From the NCBI RefSeq assembly GCF_012163145.1, contig NZ_JAAVTX010000005.1, positions 496,001-560,000 on the forward strand: a stretch of 64,000 bases of DNA. The letters are read 5' to 3'. Source of the stretch: Falsiroseomonas frigidaquae (GTDB lineage Bacteria; Pseudomonadota; Alphaproteobacteria; Acetobacterales; Acetobacteraceae). A program made the translations under genes and the position numbers. Of the stretch, positions 42,587 through 52,410 are shown in pieces (the first letter of the stretch is position 1; each line of letters begins with the position of its first letter). The notes under the pieces were generated by a model, which ran no database searches, had not been told where the DNA came from, and saw nothing but the letters and a program-made list of their open reading frames with translations.

Positions 42587-44377
42587 TCAATGGTTGTGCC
42601 GGCTTTCGCCGCGCGTCTCCAGGATGTTGAGGAACAGCGTCGCCGGCTCCAGGCAGCCGCCGGTGCCGAGCTGGCCGACCATGCTGCGATAGATCTCCTC
42701 CCACGGCGTCTTGTGCAGCAGCACCGGCGCGGTCCAGGCCGCGCGTCGCGCCGCCATCTCCTCCGCCGGGATCAGCACATCCACGCGCCGCGCCTTCAGG
42801 TCGATGCGGATCGGGTCGCCATGCTTCAGCAGCGCGAGCCCGCCGCCCACCACCGATTCCGGCGTGACGTTGAGGATGGAGGGCGAGCCGCTGGTGCCGG
42901 ATTGCCGCCCGTCGCCGATGGTCGGCAGCGCCATGATGCCGCGTTTGATCAGCGCCGCCGGCGGCTGCATGTTCACCACCTCTGCCGCCCCCGGGTAGCC
43001 CACTGCGCCGCAATTCCGCACCACCAGCACGGTGTGCTCGTCGATGCCGAGCGAGGGGTCCTCGATGCGGTTATGGTAATCCTCCGGCCCCTCGAACACC
43101 GCGACCTTGCCCTCGAACACGTCGGGCGTGTCGGACAGGAAGCGCTCCCGGAAGGCCTTGTCGATGACGCTGATCTTCATCACGGCGCTGTCGAACAGAT
43201 TGCCGTTCAGCACGATGAAGCCGGCATGTTCCTTCATCGGCTTGCCGAAGCTGCGAATCACCTCGCGGTCCGGCGCGCCGAGCCCTTCCAGGTTTTCCGC
43301 CACGGTCTTGCCGGTGACGGTCATCACGTCGCCATGCAGGATGCCGGCGTCGAGCAATTCCTTCATCACCGCCGGCACGCCGCCAGCGCGGTAGAAGGCC
43401 TCGCCAAGGAAGCGCCCGGCCGGCTGGCAATCCACCAGCAGCGGCACCTCCGCCCCGACGCGCTGCCAATCGGTCAGATCGTGCTCCACGCCCATATGCC
43501 GGGCGATCGCCACCATGTGGATCGGGCAGTTGGAGGATGCGCCGATCGCGCTCGCCACCATCACCGCATTCTCGAAGGCCTTCTTCGTCATGACGTCCGA
43601 CGGCCGGAGATTGGCCTTCACCATCTCCACCGCCCGCACGCCGGTCATGTAGGCCATCTGCGCCCGCTGCCTGTACGGTCCCGGGATGGCGGCAGACCCG
43701 GTCAGCGTCATGCCGACCGCTTCCGCCAGGGAATTCATCGACAGCGCCGTGCCCATGGTCGAGCAATGCCCGACACTGGTGGAACTGGCCGCCACCATCT
43801 CGATGAAGCCCTCGTAATCGATCTCCCCGGCGGCGAGCTTCTTGCGCGCCTCCCAGACGATGGTGCCGGACCCGGCCAGGCGCCCATGCCACCAGCCATC
43901 CAGCATCGGCCCGCCCGGCAGCGCCACGGCGGGGATGTTCATGGTGGCCGCGCCCATCAGCATGGCGGGCGTGGTCTTGTCGCAGCCCGTGGTCAGCACG
44001 ACGCCGTCGATCGGGTAGCCGTGCAGGATTTCCACCAGCGACAGGTACTGCAGGTTCCGGTCCAGCGACGCCGTCGGCCGCTTCAGCGTTTCCTGGATCG
44101 GGTGGACGGGGAATTCCAGCGGCACGCCGCCGGCATCGCGGATGCCCGCCTTCACCCGTTCGGCGAGTGCGATGTGGTGGCGGTTGCAGGGGGAGATGTC
44201 GGAGCCGGTCTGGGCGATGCCGATCATCGGGCGGCCGGATTGCAGCTCCGCCCGCGTCATGCCGAAGTTCAACTGCCGCTCGATGTAGAGCGAGGTCATC
44301 CCCGGATCCTGCGGGTCGTCGAACCAACGCTGGCTGCGAAGCTTGAAGGGCTTCTTCGTCTGGTCGTGGTCGTCCAT
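42587..44377 (-). CDS. IlvD/Edd-family sugar-acid dehydratase
   Basis: A 596-residue dehydratase with the three Fe-S cysteines of the family: Cys64 ([10 protein letters not shown]), Cys132 (TTGCDKT) and Cys205 (GHCSTMG). [15 protein letters not shown] near the C-terminus matches the pentonate/arabinonate dehydratase branch rather than dihydroxyacid dehydratase IlvD or phosphogluconate dehydratase Edd. It would convert a sugar acid to its 2-keto-3-deoxy form. ATG 44377 has GGGGGAAA upstream; ATG 44392 is an alternative five codons earlier. It is first of a five-gene operon (dehydratase, SDR, FAH, 63 aa, YdhR-like). Substrate is unknown. Confidence 0.93.
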   Translation of the reverse strand: MDDHDQTKKPFKLRSQRWFDDPQDPGMTSLYIERQLNFGMTRAELQSGRPMIGIAQTGSDISPCNRHHIALAERVKAGIRDAGGVPLEFPVHPIQETLKRPTASLDRNLQYLSLVEILHGYPIDGVVLTTGCDKTTPAMLMGAATMNIPAVALPGGPMLDGWWHGRLAGSGTIVWEARKKLAAGEIDYEGFIEMVAASSTSVGHCSTMGTALSMNSLAEAVGMTLTGSAAIPGPYRQRAQMAYMTGVRAVEMVKANLRPSDVMTKKAFENAVMVASAIGASSNCPIHMVAIARHMGVEHDLTDWQRVGAEVPLLVDCQPAGRFLGEAFYRAGGVPAVMKELLDAGILHGDVMTVTGKTVAENLEGLGAPDREVIRSFGKPMKEHAGFIVLNGNLFDSAVMKISVIDKAFRERFLSDTPDVFEGKVAVFEGPEDYHNRIEDPSLGIDEHTVLVVRNCGAVGYPGAAEVVNMQPPAALIKRGIMALPTIGDGRQSGTSGSPSILNVTPESVVGGGLALLKHGDPIRIDLKARRVDVLIPAEEMAARRAAWTAPVLLHKTPWEEIYRSMVGQLGTGGCLEPATLFLNILETRGESRHNH

Positions 44378-44707
44378 GGCCTTTTCCCCCATCGGCTGCC
44401 GCCGTTCAGGGGAGTGAGGCGCCCGCCCGCGCTTTCGTCAACCTCTCCCTGCCGCGGCGGAGTCGCGGGCCGTGCGCGCCAGCCATTGCCGGGACAGCCG
44501 GACCCACAGCGATTCCTCTACCGGACCCTCCCCCAGGCACGACATGCGGCGTCTCCTGCATCACGCCCGCGCCTTTTGCCGCCTTTGCGTTTCGCCACGG
44601 TTTCGCAACCGGCATCGCTTTGTTGCGCCCGATGCGCGGGCATGCTGCGCTGCCATCGCCTGTCGGCAGGCCCCCCAGTACATCCCGATGTGAAGGACCC
44701 TGTCCGC
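44378..44707. other. 330-bp intergenic region between divergent dehydratase and OmpR-type regulator
   Basis: No gene-like reading frame with ribosome binding site is seen on either strand. The region contains the upstream DNA of two divergent genes and one notable element, the 7-4-7 direct repeat at 44589-44606. No rRNA or tRNA structure is visible. Confidence 0.6.
44589..44606 (+). promoter_or_regulatory. 7-4-7 direct repeat (OmpR/PhoB-type operator candidate)
   Basis: GTTTCGC at 44589-44595, CACG spacer, GTTTCGC at 44600-44606: two identical 7-mers with an 11-base period. OmpR/PhoB regulators bind such head-to-tail half-sites one helical turn apart. It stands about 100 bases upstream of the response regulator start, in the position for an autoregulatory site. 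No footprint is implied. Confidence 0.5.
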
Positions 44708-45460
44708 ATGGCGGACGCCCCTGCCATCATCGTCTGCGACGATGAACCCGACCTGCGCGACGCGGTGGCCGAGTATCTGGGCCAGCGCGGCTTCGACGTG
44801 CGTTGCGCCGGCGGCGGGGCCGAGCTGCGCATCCTGCTGGCGGAACGCGCCGCGGACCTGGTGCTGCTGGACATCGCCATGCCGGGGGAGAGTGGCCTTT
44901 CCGTCGCCCGGTCGCTCCGCGCCCAGTCCGACATCGGCATCGTCATCCTCTCGGCCGCCGCGGATGTGCTGGACCGGGTGGTGGGGCTGGAGGTCGGCGC
45001 CGATGACTACATCGCCAAGCCGGTCGATCTGCGCGAATTGGTGGCCCGGCTGCGCGCCGTCCTGCGGCGGCGGCAAGCGACGACGCCGGCGCCACCCGCC
45101 CATCAGTCCACGCCTGCACCAACGCCCTCGCCCATGCAGGCCGGCCACCGCATCCGCATGGGCCGCACCTGGCTGGAGCTGGAGGCACGGCGGCTGATCG
45201 GGCCCGCGGGGCAGGAGATTCCGCTCGGACCCTCGGAATTTGCGCTACTGCGCGCCTTCGCCGAGCGGCCCGGCCGTGTCCTGACGCGTGAGGCGCTGCT
45301 GGAACTGGCGCATCCGCGGGGCGAGGAGCATTTCGACCGCTCCATCGATGTCCGCATCGCCCGCATCAGGCGCAAGGTGGAGGCGACGCCGGACCGCCCC
45401 GCCGTCATCCGCACCATCCGCGGCGCCGGCTATGTCTTCGATCCCACCGCCGAGGCCTGA
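44708..45460 (+). CDS. OmpR/PhoB-family response regulator
   Basis: A 250-residue regulator: receiver domain with DDE at 11-13, phospho-acceptor Asp55 (LVLLDIAMPG) and Lys104 (IAKPVD), a proline/threonine-rich linker (about 125-142), and a winged-helix trans_reg_C domain (PLGPSEFALLRAFAERPGRVLTREALLELAHP, then IDVRIARIRRKVE and IRTIRGAGYVF). No sensor kinase is adjacent, so it is an orphan. A paired direct repeat lies upstream and may be its own operator. ATG 44708 has AAGGACC upstream. It is divergent from the sugar-acid operon but could regulate it. Confidence 0.95.
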   Translation: MADAPAIIVCDDEPDLRDAVAEYLGQRGFDVRCAGGGAELRILLAERAADLVLLDIAMPGESGLSVARSLRAQSDIGIVILSAAADVLDRVVGLEVGADDYIAKPVDLRELVARLRAVLRRRQATTPAPPAHQSTPAPTPSPMQAGHRIRMGRTWLELEARRLIGPAGQEIPLGPSEFALLRAFAERPGRVLTREALLELAHPRGEEHFDRSIDVRIARIRRKVEATPDRPAVIRTIRGAGYVFDPTAEA

Positions 45461-45482
45461 CGCCCCAGATCCCGCAGGCCGA

Positions 45483-46535
45483 TCAGGCCGCCGCTTCCTC
45501 CAGGAAGCCCTGCACCGCCTGGAACAGCGCGCCGCGGTTGCGCTCCATCCACATGTTGTGGGTGCCTTCCGCCAGCACCACCATGCGCTTGCCGGGCGAC
45601 TGGCTGAGTTCGGCGAACACCGCGAAGCCAAGCGCCGGTGGCGTGGTGCGATCCCATTCGCCGAGCACCACCAGCGCCGGGGCGGTGACCTTGGCCGGCT
45701 CCCACCAGGGCTTGCCCGCGTTCCAGAACTCCCGCCCATCCGCCACCGGCCCGTTCGGCACCCGCAGGACGGAGGGGTTGGCCCGGATGCCCACCGGGTC
45801 CAGCGCCCAGGTGACGCCGGCGAAATGCTCGAACCAGCCGGGCGGGATCAGCCCGGCGCGCTGTGCTTCCGGCGCCTGGGAGAGGATGCCTTCGCGCACC
45901 GCGCGCTGCGTCAGCGGCCGCCAGGCGCCGAGGGGGCCTGCGCCGGGGTCGGTCCGGCTCGGCCCGTCGCGCAGCCAGGGCGGCGCGAACAGCACCAGGC
46001 GCTCCACCTGGGCCGGCCGCTCCGCGGCGAAGCGGCCGACCAGCTTGGTGCCCCAGCTATGGCCGAGCAGCACCAGCTTCTCCAGCCCGCGCCGCTCGCG
46101 GATGAAGGCCACCGCGGCGGCCAGGTCCACCATCGCCTCCGCGCCGCGCGCCACCGGCGGGTTCTGGTCGGCGGGCTGAGACAGGGCCGGCGGGCGGGCG
46201 GAACGGCCAAAACCGCGAATGTCCAGCGTCCAGACATCGAAGCCGCGACCGGCGATGTAGTCCATCCAGGACAGGCCGCCGAAGGGCAGGTCGAAGCTGC
46301 TGCTCGCCCCGAAGCCGGCGCCATGCACCATCAGCAGGGTACGGGAGGCACCGGTGGTCGAACCCTCCGGCCGCTTGTTGCGGAGGAACAGCTCGATCCC
46401 CTCGCCGCTGGCCACCATGAACTCCTCGGTCACCACCTGCGGTGCGGAGGACGGGGCCTGGGCGCGCGCGCCCGCCGGCAGGGCGGATGCGGCCGCCACC
46501 AGGGCAGGCGCGGCGAGGATGAGGCGTCGCTTCAT
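45483..46535 (-). CDS. Exported alpha/beta hydrolase
   Basis: A 350-residue protein with a signal peptide (residues 1 to about 25, RRLILAAPALVAAASALPAGARA) and an alpha/beta hydrolase fold. The oxyanion-loop motif MVHGAGFG and nucleophile elbow GHSWG (serine) are clear; Asp in VLGEWDRTTPP and His in EGTHNMW complete the likely triad. It is predicted periplasmic. Substrate unknown (esters or lactones). It is convergent with the OmpR-type regulator, with 22 bp between the stops, and divergent from the MATE pump. Confidence 0.9.
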   Translation of the reverse strand: MKRRLILAAPALVAAASALPAGARAQAPSSAPQVVTEEFMVASGEGIELFLRNKRPEGSTTGASRTLLMVHGAGFGASSSFDLPFGGLSWMDYIAGRGFDVWTLDIRGFGRSARPPALSQPADQNPPVARGAEAMVDLAAAVAFIRERRGLEKLVLLGHSWGTKLVGRFAAERPAQVERLVLFAPPWLRDGPSRTDPGAGPLGAWRPLTQRAVREGILSQAPEAQRAGLIPPGWFEHFAGVTWALDPVGIRANPSVLRVPNGPVADGREFWNAGKPWWEPAKVTAPALVVLGEWDRTTPPALGFAVFAELSQSPGKRMVVLAEGTHNMWMERNRGALFQAVQGFLEEAAA

Positions 46536-46667
46536 GAACCAGGCTCCGGACGTCGTTGGCGCGCATTGTAGCCTTCGCCGGGGTCGCCCCCAAGCGGGAC
46601 GCGCGGCACCCGCTAAACGGTAAGGTCATGGGACGGCGGCGCCGATCCGGGCTAACACCCGGCCGCC

Positions 46668-48080
46668 ATGTCACACGCAACAAGCCGCATCATCCCCGGG
46701 CGCCTCGGTGCCTGGGGGCCGGAGATCCGCGCCACCCTGGCGCTGGCCTGGCCGCTGGTGCTCACCAACCTGTCGCAATTCGCGCTGTCGCTGACCGATG
46801 CGCTGTTCCTCGGCCGCGTGGCGACGGAGGCGCTGGCCGCGGCCACGCTCGGCGGCAACCTGTTCTTCGCGATGCTGTCGCCGGCCTTCGGCCTGGCGCT
46901 GGCGGCCGGGCCGATGTGCGCGCAGACCCGCGGCCGCGGGCGCGGCCATCTGCGCGGCATGCGGCGGGATGTGCGGGCGGCGTTCTGGGCCTGCGCGGCG
47001 GCCACCATCCCGGTCTGGCTGGCGCTGTGGCACACGGAGTGGCTGCTGGGCGCGCTGGGGCAGGAGCCGGCGCTGGCGGCGCTGGCGGCGCAGTATGTCC
47101 GTGCGCTGATGTGGGGCATGCCGCTGTTCTGCGGCTTCGTCGTGCTGCGCGGGTTCCTGTCCGCGGAACAGCGGCCGCTTTCCGCCCTGGTGGTGTCCTT
47201 CATCGGCGTCGCGCTGAACATCCCGCTGAACTACTGGCTGATCCATGGCGGCTTCGGCGTGCCGGCGCTCGGCGTGGTCGGTGCCGGCATCGCCTCCTCG
47301 CTCTGCAACCTGTTCATGTTCGCCGGGCTGGCGGTGGTGATCGCGCGCGACCGGCATCTGCGGCGCTACCACCTGTTCGGCCGGCTCTGGCGGCTGGATG
47401 TCGCCCGGCTGCGGGAGGTGGCGCAAATCGGCCTGCCGATCGCCGGCTCGATGGCGCTGGAGATTTCCGTCTTCGCCTTCGCTGCCATCGCCATGGGCTG
47501 GTTCGGCGCCATCGCGGTGGCCGCCCACGCCATCGCGGTGCAGGTGGCGTCGGCCACCTTCATGGTGCCGATGGGCATCGGCCAGGCCGCCACGGCGCGG
47601 GTCGGGCTGATGACCGGCGCCGGCCGGGCCAGCGCGGCGGCGCGGGCGGGCTGGATCGGCATCGCGCTGGGCGCAGGCTTCATGGCGGCCTCCGCCACCA
47701 CGCTGGTCCTGCTGGCAACGCCAATCGCCTGGCTGTTCCTTGCCCCCGGCAATCCGGGTGCCGCCGAGACCGCGGCGCTGGCCGCCACGATGCTGGTGAT
47801 GGCGGGGTTCTTCCAGCTGTCGGATGGCGTGCAGGCCGTGGCCTCCGGCGCCCTGCGTGGGCTGAAGGATACCCGCGTGCCGATGCTGCTGGCCGGACTC
47901 GGCTACTGGATCATCGGCCTGCCGCTCGGGCTGGTGCTGGCGCTGTGGCTGGAGGTCGGGCCGATCGGGCTCTGGATCGGCCTGTCCGCCGGGCTGCTGC
48001 TGGTCGCCGGGATGATGCTCGCGCGATGGATGCGGCTTTCCGCCGCGGGTGGCTTGACGCTGCGTCGCCGGCTGGGATGA
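46668..48080 (+). CDS. MATE-family multidrug efflux transporter
   Basis: A 470-residue integral membrane protein with about 12 hydrophobic segments in two matching halves. The first-helix region LALAWPLVLTNLSQFALSLTDALFLGR and the TLGGNLFF, SAEQRPLSALVVSFIGVALNIPLNYWLI pattern are typical of NorM-type MATE proteins, which export cationic drugs or metabolites by H+ or Na+ antiport. Its stop lies 29 bases before the start of the thioesterase gene, so cotranscription is likely. Confidence 0.93.
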   Translation: MSHATSRIIPGRLGAWGPEIRATLALAWPLVLTNLSQFALSLTDALFLGRVATEALAAATLGGNLFFAMLSPAFGLALAAGPMCAQTRGRGRGHLRGMRRDVRAAFWACAAATIPVWLALWHTEWLLGALGQEPALAALAAQYVRALMWGMPLFCGFVVLRGFLSAEQRPLSALVVSFIGVALNIPLNYWLIHGGFGVPALGVVGAGIASSLCNLFMFAGLAVVIARDRHLRRYHLFGRLWRLDVARLREVAQIGLPIAGSMALEISVFAFAAIAMGWFGAIAVAAHAIAVQVASATFMVPMGIGQAATARVGLMTGAGRASAAARAGWIGIALGAGFMAASATTLVLLATPIAWLFLAPGNPGAAETAALAATMLVMAGFFQLSDGVQAVASGALRGLKDTRVPMLLAGLGYWIIGLPLGLVLALWLEVGPIGLWIGLSAGLLLVAGMMLARWMRLSAAGGLTLRRRLG

Positions 48081-48109
48081 CTGCCACCACGCCTGCGACG
48101 GAAGCTTCA

Positions 48110-48532
48110 ATGACATTGTGGAAACGTGACTGGACCCCCGCGCAGATCAACGCGCGCATGGCGGACAACATGGCCGGCATGCTGGGCATCGCGGTCACGG
48201 AGATCGCGCCGGACGCGCTGCACGCGACCATGCCGGTGGATGCCCGCCACGCCCAGCCCTTCGGCCTGCTGCATGGCGGCGCCAGCGTGGTGCTCAGCGA
48301 GACGCTCGGCACCCTGGCCTGCATCATGACCCTGCCCGAGCACCAGCGCGCCGTCGGCATCGAGGTCAATGCCAACCACATGGCCGGCGTGAAGCGCGGC
48401 GAATCGGTGACCGCCATCTGCCGCCCGCTGCACACCGGCGCCCGCACACATGTCTGGCAGACGGAGATCCGTCGCGCCGACGGCAAGCTCGCCTGCGTCT
48501 CCCGCCTCACCTGCGCGGTGGTGGACGCGTGA
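48110..48532 (+). CDS. Hotdog-fold acyl-CoA thioesterase (MenI/YdiI-like, PaaI family)
   Basis: A 140-residue single hotdog domain. The start TLWKRDWTPAQINA and the sequence MPVDARHAQPFGLLHGGASVVLSETLG match E. coli YdiI (MenI), with the catalytic Glu in SETLG and Gln/His in QPFGLLHGG. YdiI cleaves 1,4-dihydroxy-2-naphthoyl-CoA in menaquinone synthesis and other acyl-CoAs. Menaquinone in this organism is not shown, so a general acyl-CoA role is more likely. ATG 48110 matches the YdiI N-terminus; ATG 48077, which overlaps the MATE stop, is the alternative. The asparaginase gene follows. Confidence 0.9.
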   Translation: MTLWKRDWTPAQINARMADNMAGMLGIAVTEIAPDALHATMPVDARHAQPFGLLHGGASVVLSETLGTLACIMTLPEHQRAVGIEVNANHMAGVKRGESVTAICRPLHTGARTHVWQTEIRRADGKLACVSRLTCAVVDA

Positions 48533-48557
48533 TTCGAACCGGAGACCACTGACCACC

Positions 48558-49559
48558 ATGAGCAAGCGCAAAGTCGCGATCATCGGCACCGGCGGCACCA
48601 TCGCCTCGCAGGGGCTGCATCCGCTGGATGTGCAGGACTACGCCTCCTCCGGCCGGCCGATCCTGGATGCCGAAGCCCTGGTCGCCGGTGTGCCGGACCT
48701 GGCGCGGGTCGCCGATGTCTTCGCCGTGCCCTTCACCGCCATCCCCTCCACCGCGATCGGCTGGTCCGACTGGCGCGCCCTGGTGGCGAAGATCCTGGAG
48801 CTGGAGGCGGCGCATCCGGACCTGGCCGGGGTGGTCATCACCCATGGCACGGCGACGCTGGAGGAAACCGCCTATCTGCTGTCGCTGACCCTGCCGACCG
48901 ACCTGCCCGTGGTGGTCACCGGCGCGCAGCGGCCCTTCACCGGCCTGTCGTCGGACGCGCAGATGAACCTGGTGGCGGCGGTGCGGGTGGCGGCCGACCC
49001 GCAGGCGCGCGGCCTCGGTGTGCTGGTGGTGCTGAACGACGAGATCCATGCGGCGCGGGAGGTGACGAAGACCTCCACCGGCCGGCTGCAGACTTTTCGG
49101 AGCCCGGACCTCGGCGCGCTGGGCCATGTGGATGCGGACCGCAACAGCTTCTGGCGGCGGCCGACGCGGGTGCTGCCACTGGAAGCGCGCTTCGACATCC
49201 TGGGCGTGGAACAGCCGCCGCGCGTCGATGTGCTGTATTCCGTGGCGGGCGGCGATGGCGTGGCCGTGCATGCCTTCCTGGCCGCCGGCGCCTCCGGCAT
49301 CGTCGCCGCGGCGCTGGCGCCGGGCTTCCTGACGCCGGCGGAGCGCAGCGCCATGGCGGAGGCGATCGCGCATGGCTGCACCGTGGTGCTGTCCTCCCGC
49401 GCCGGATCGGGGCGGACCTTCCCGACCAGGCGCTACGGGGAGGAGGGCTTCCTGAATGCCGACAACCTCAACCCGCAGAAGGCGCGCATCCTGCTGATGC
49501 TGGGGCTGACCCGCGGCAAGGACCAGGCGGCGATTGCCCGGCTGTTCGAGACCGCCTGA
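48558..49559 (+). CDS. L-asparaginase
   Basis: A 333-residue asparaginase with both threonine catalytic motifs: IIGTGGTIAS (Thr14) and ITHGTATLEET (Thr95). The later AQRPFTGLSSDAQMNL and FTRRYGEEGFLNADNLNPQKARILLML segments fit bacterial-type asparaginases. It hydrolyses asparagine to aspartate and ammonia. No clear Sec signal peptide is present, which favours a cytoplasmic enzyme. It follows the thioesterase gene by 25 bp. The gene end overlaps a 13-bp tandem repeat. Confidence 0.93.
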   Translation: MSKRKVAIIGTGGTIASQGLHPLDVQDYASSGRPILDAEALVAGVPDLARVADVFAVPFTAIPSTAIGWSDWRALVAKILELEAAHPDLAGVVITHGTATLEETAYLLSLTLPTDLPVVVTGAQRPFTGLSSDAQMNLVAAVRVAADPQARGLGVLVVLNDEIHAAREVTKTSTGRLQTFRSPDLGALGHVDADRNSFWRRPTRVLPLEARFDILGVEQPPRVDVLYSVAGGDGVAVHAFLAAGASGIVAAALAPGFLTPAERSAMAEAIAHGCTVVLSSRAGSGRTFPTRRYGEEGFLNADNLNPQKARILLMLGLTRGKDQAAIARLFETA

Positions 49560-49596
49560 TCAGCAGCCCCGATCAGCAGCCCCGATCAGCAGCCAC
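49558..49596. repeat. Three tandem copies of a 13-bp unit between convergent stops
   Basis: GATCAGCAGCCCC at 49558-49570 and 49571-49583, then GATCAGCAGCCAC at 49584-49596. Copy one overlaps the asparaginase stop TGA (49557-49559) and copy three supplies the stop of the convergent eipB (49586). Each copy contains TGATC/GATCA, giving stops on both strands. Confidence 0.85.
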
Positions 49597-50452
49597 CGGG
49601 CAGGGGCGTCAGTTCCAGCGCCTGCCCGGTGACCGAGAATTCGCCGAAATCCATGACGATCTCGTCGGCGACGCCGTTCTCGTAGTAGCGCAGCCCAACC
49701 TCGTATTCGGGCTGAGCGGCGCCACCACCGCCGGTCGTATCGCGCTCGAAGAACGCAATCCGCATATGGCCGGAGGCCTGGTTCGCCAGCAACGGGAAGC
49801 GCGGCTCGTCCGGGGCGGCGACCCAGCTCGGGATGATGGTGGTGGTGTCCTGCGCGCCCTCATTCGTGGTGCCGTCGAAGAGTGGCGCGGCGAACAGGCG
49901 CTGGCCGGCGCGGGCGGCTTCCACGGCCAGCACCGTGTGGCGCATCGGCAGCAGGGTGCCGGCCGGCAGCGTTTCCTCCTGCCCGGCCGGCTCGCTGAAC
50001 CGCACCGTGCCGCTGCCATCGGGGCGCAGCTGCGCCTCGCCGGAAACGCGCTGGCTGACGGCGCCCTGGGTGGACTGGGTCAGGGAGAAGCGGAGGTTGG
50101 AGTTGTCCTTCGCCTCATAGGTCGCATAGTCGGAGACGGTCTCGATCTCCCGCCCGTCGCGATCCACCACCGTCATGGTCATGCGCTGGCGCGTCGCCCA
50201 GCCCTCGCAGGCATCGGCCACGTCGAACACCATGGCGCCCCGCACCGCGGTGATGCCGGAGCCCCGCGCCTCCCCCAGGTCGAGCCGGTAGGCGGCGCGG
50301 TGCGACGCCATGCGGCCAATGCCGGCGGCCATCGCCTCCGCCGAGACACCGGGCGCGCGCGGCCCGGTGGTCACGGGCTGCGGCTGGGCGAGGGCAGGCA
50401 GGGCAAGGCAGCAGAATGCGGCGAGGAGGCTCAGGCGGCGGGTGGACTTCAT
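49586..50452 (-). CDS. eipB: EipB-family (DUF1849) periplasmic envelope-integrity protein
   Basis: A 288-residue exported protein with a signal peptide (1 to about 22, RRLSLLAAFCCLALPALAQ). The YRLDLGEARGSGITAVRG segment, the cysteine in DVADACEGWATRQRM, and the periodic beta-strand pattern ending at the C-terminal cysteine match EipB/DUF1849, needed for envelope integrity in Brucella and other alphaproteobacteria. The two cysteines can form the disulfide known for EipB. ATG 50452 has GAGGAG 6 bases upstream. It sits 30 bp downstream of aspS. The third copy of the tandem repeat contributes its final codons. Confidence 0.92.
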   Translation of the reverse strand: MKSTRRLSLLAAFCCLALPALAQPQPVTTGPRAPGVSAEAMAAGIGRMASHRAAYRLDLGEARGSGITAVRGAMVFDVADACEGWATRQRMTMTVVDRDGREIETVSDYATYEAKDNSNLRFSLTQSTQGAVSQRVSGEAQLRPDGSGTVRFSEPAGQEETLPAGTLLPMRHTVLAVEAARAGQRLFAAPLFDGTTNEGAQDTTTIIPSWVAAPDEPRFPLLANQASGHMRIAFFERDTTGGGGAAQPEYEVGLRYYENGVADEIVMDFGEFSVTGQALELTPLPGGC

Positions 50453-50482
50453 GGAAACTCCTCGAGACGCAATCCGCTGCAT

Positions 50483-52300
50483 CTAGGTAGCCTTGGGCCC
50501 GGCCGCACCACCCTTCGGCGGCGGAAGGTCGAGCTTGATCGAAAGCTCCTTCAACCGCGCGGCATCGACCGGCGCCGGCGCGCCCATCATCAAGTCTTCC
50601 GCCTGTTGATTCATGGGGAAAAGAATGACTTCGCGAATATTCGGCTCATCGGCCAGAAGCATCACGATGCGGTCGATGCCCGGCGCGGAGCCACCATGCG
50701 GCGGGGCGCCGTAGCGGAAGGCATTCAGCATGCCGCCGAAGCGGTCCTCGACCGTCTGCGCCGTATAGCCGGCAATCTCGAAGGCGCGGACCATGATGTC
50801 CGGGCGGTGATTCCGGATCGCGCCAGAAGACAGTTCGATGCCGTTGCAGACAATGTCGTACTGATACGCCTTGATCTTCAGCGGATCCATGGTGTTCAGC
50901 GCCTCCAGCTCGCCCTGCGGCATGCTGAAGGGGTTGTGACTGAAGTCGATCTGCCCCGTGTCTTCATTCATTTCATACATGGGGAAGTCTGTGACCCAGC
51001 AGAACCGGTAGGCATCCTTCTCGATCAATCCGAGTTCATTGCCCAGCCTGGTGCGCGCCTGGCCGGCCAGCTTGGCGGCGGCGTCCACCTTGTCGGCGGC
51101 GAAGAACACCGCATCGCCATCCGCCAGGCCGCAGGCGGCCTTGATGGCGGCCACGCGCTCCGGCTGCAGGTTCTTGGCGATCGGGCCGCCGGCCTCGCTG
51201 TTGGCAAAGGCGATGTAGCCGAGGCCGCCGGCGCCCTGCTCGCGGGCCCATTCGTTCATCTTGTCGAAGAAGCTGCGCGGATTGCCCGCGGCGCCCGGGG
51301 CCGGAATGGCGCGGACCACCGCGCCCTTCTCCACCGCGCGGGCGAACAGGCCGAAGCCGCCGCCGGCAAAATGCTCGGTCACATCCGCGATGCGGATCGG
51401 GTTGCGGAGGTCCGGCTTGTCCGAGCCGAATTCCAGCATCGCCTGGTCGAAGGGGATGCGCGGGAAGGGCGCCGGGGTGACGGACCGCCTGGTGCCGGAG
51501 AAATCGGCGAATTCCTCGAACACGCCGGCCAGCACCGGCTCGATGGCGGCAAAAACGTCTTCCTGGGTGACGAAGCTCATCTCGAAGTCGAGCTGGTAGA
51601 ATTCGCCCGGGGAACGGTCCGCGCGCGACGCTTCATCGCGGAAGCAGGGGGCGATCTGGAAGTAGCGGTCGAAGCCGGCCACCATCGCCAGCTGCTTGAA
51701 CTGCTGCGGCGCCTGCGGCAGGGCGTAGAACTTGCCGGGGTGGTTTCGGGCGGGAACCAGGAAGTCCCGCGCGCCCTCCGGCGAGGACGCCGTCAGGATC
51801 GGGGTCTGGAATTCGGTGAAACCCTGGTCGATCATGCGCCGGCGGATGCTGGCGATGACCGCGCTGCGCAGCATCAGGTTGCGGTGCTGGCGTTCGCGGC
51901 GCAGGTCGATGAAGCGGTAGCGCAGGCGGAGGTCCTCGGGAAACTCCTGCTCGCCAGCGACCTGAATCGGCAGGATTTCCGCCGCGGACTGCACCGTGAC
52001 GTCACGCACCCGCAGCTCGATCTCGCCGGTCGGCAGCTTGGTGTTGATGGTGGTGCCCTCGCGCGGCACCACCTCCCCGGTCACGGTCACCACGGATTCG
52101 GGGCGGGCGCCGTCGAGTGTCGCGAAGCCCTCGCTGCCCTGGGCGACCACGCATTGGGTCAGGCCGTAATGGTCGCGCAGGTCGACGAAGAGCAGCCCGC
52201 CGTGGTCCCGCTTGCGGTGGACCCAACCCGAGAGGCGAACGGTCTTGCCGGAATCGGCGGCGCGGAGCGCGCCGCAATGGTGGGTGCGGTAGGCGTGCAT
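50483..52300 (-). CDS. aspS: Aspartate-tRNA ligase
   Basis: A 605-residue class II synthetase of the bacterial type with an inserted GAD domain. N-terminal OB-fold anticodon domain ([20 protein letters not shown]), motif 2 ([10 protein letters not shown] with [10 protein letters not shown]) and motif 3 ([14 protein letters not shown]) are clear. The His after RD in the anticodon domain is the residue seen in non-discriminating AspRS of some bacteria, which also charge tRNA-Asn, so a GatCAB-dependent route is possible (inference). It is the first gene of a unit with eipB 30 bp downstream. Confidence 0.97.
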   Translation of the reverse strand: MHAYRTHHCGALRAADSGKTVRLSGWVHRKRDHGGLLFVDLRDHYGLTQCVVAQGSEGFATLDGARPESVVTVTGEVVPREGTTINTKLPTGEIELRVRDVTVQSAAEILPIQVAGEQEFPEDLRLRYRFIDLRRERQHRNLMLRSAVIASIRRRMIDQGFTEFQTPILTASSPEGARDFLVPARNHPGKFYALPQAPQQFKQLAMVAGFDRYFQIAPCFRDEASRADRSPGEFYQLDFEMSFVTQEDVFAAIEPVLAGVFEEFADFSGTRRSVTPAPFPRIPFDQAMLEFGSDKPDLRNPIRIADVTEHFAGGGFGLFARAVEKGAVVRAIPAPGAAGNPRSFFDKMNEWAREQGAGGLGYIAFANSEAGGPIAKNLQPERVAAIKAACGLADGDAVFFAADKVDAAAKLAGQARTRLGNELGLIEKDAYRFCWVTDFPMYEMNEDTGQIDFSHNPFSMPQGELEALNTMDPLKIKAYQYDIVCNGIELSSGAIRNHRPDIMVRAFEIAGYTAQTVEDRFGGMLNAFRYGAPPHGGSAPGIDRIVMLLADEPNIREVILFPMNQQAEDLMMGAPAPVDAARLKELSIKLDLPPPKGGAAGPKAT

Positions 52301-52410
52301 GGGGGTATTGGCCTGGCGATGATGTGCTGAGGCGGCAAACCGCCCGACCGCGCCTGCGATGTCAAGGCCGGCGCCTTCCGCAACCGCCTCGCGGGCGCTA
52401 CAGACACGGG

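Noticed and set aside
49558-49596. CRISPR array
   Set aside because: Units are 13 bp, directly adjacent and without spacers; no cas gene is in the window.
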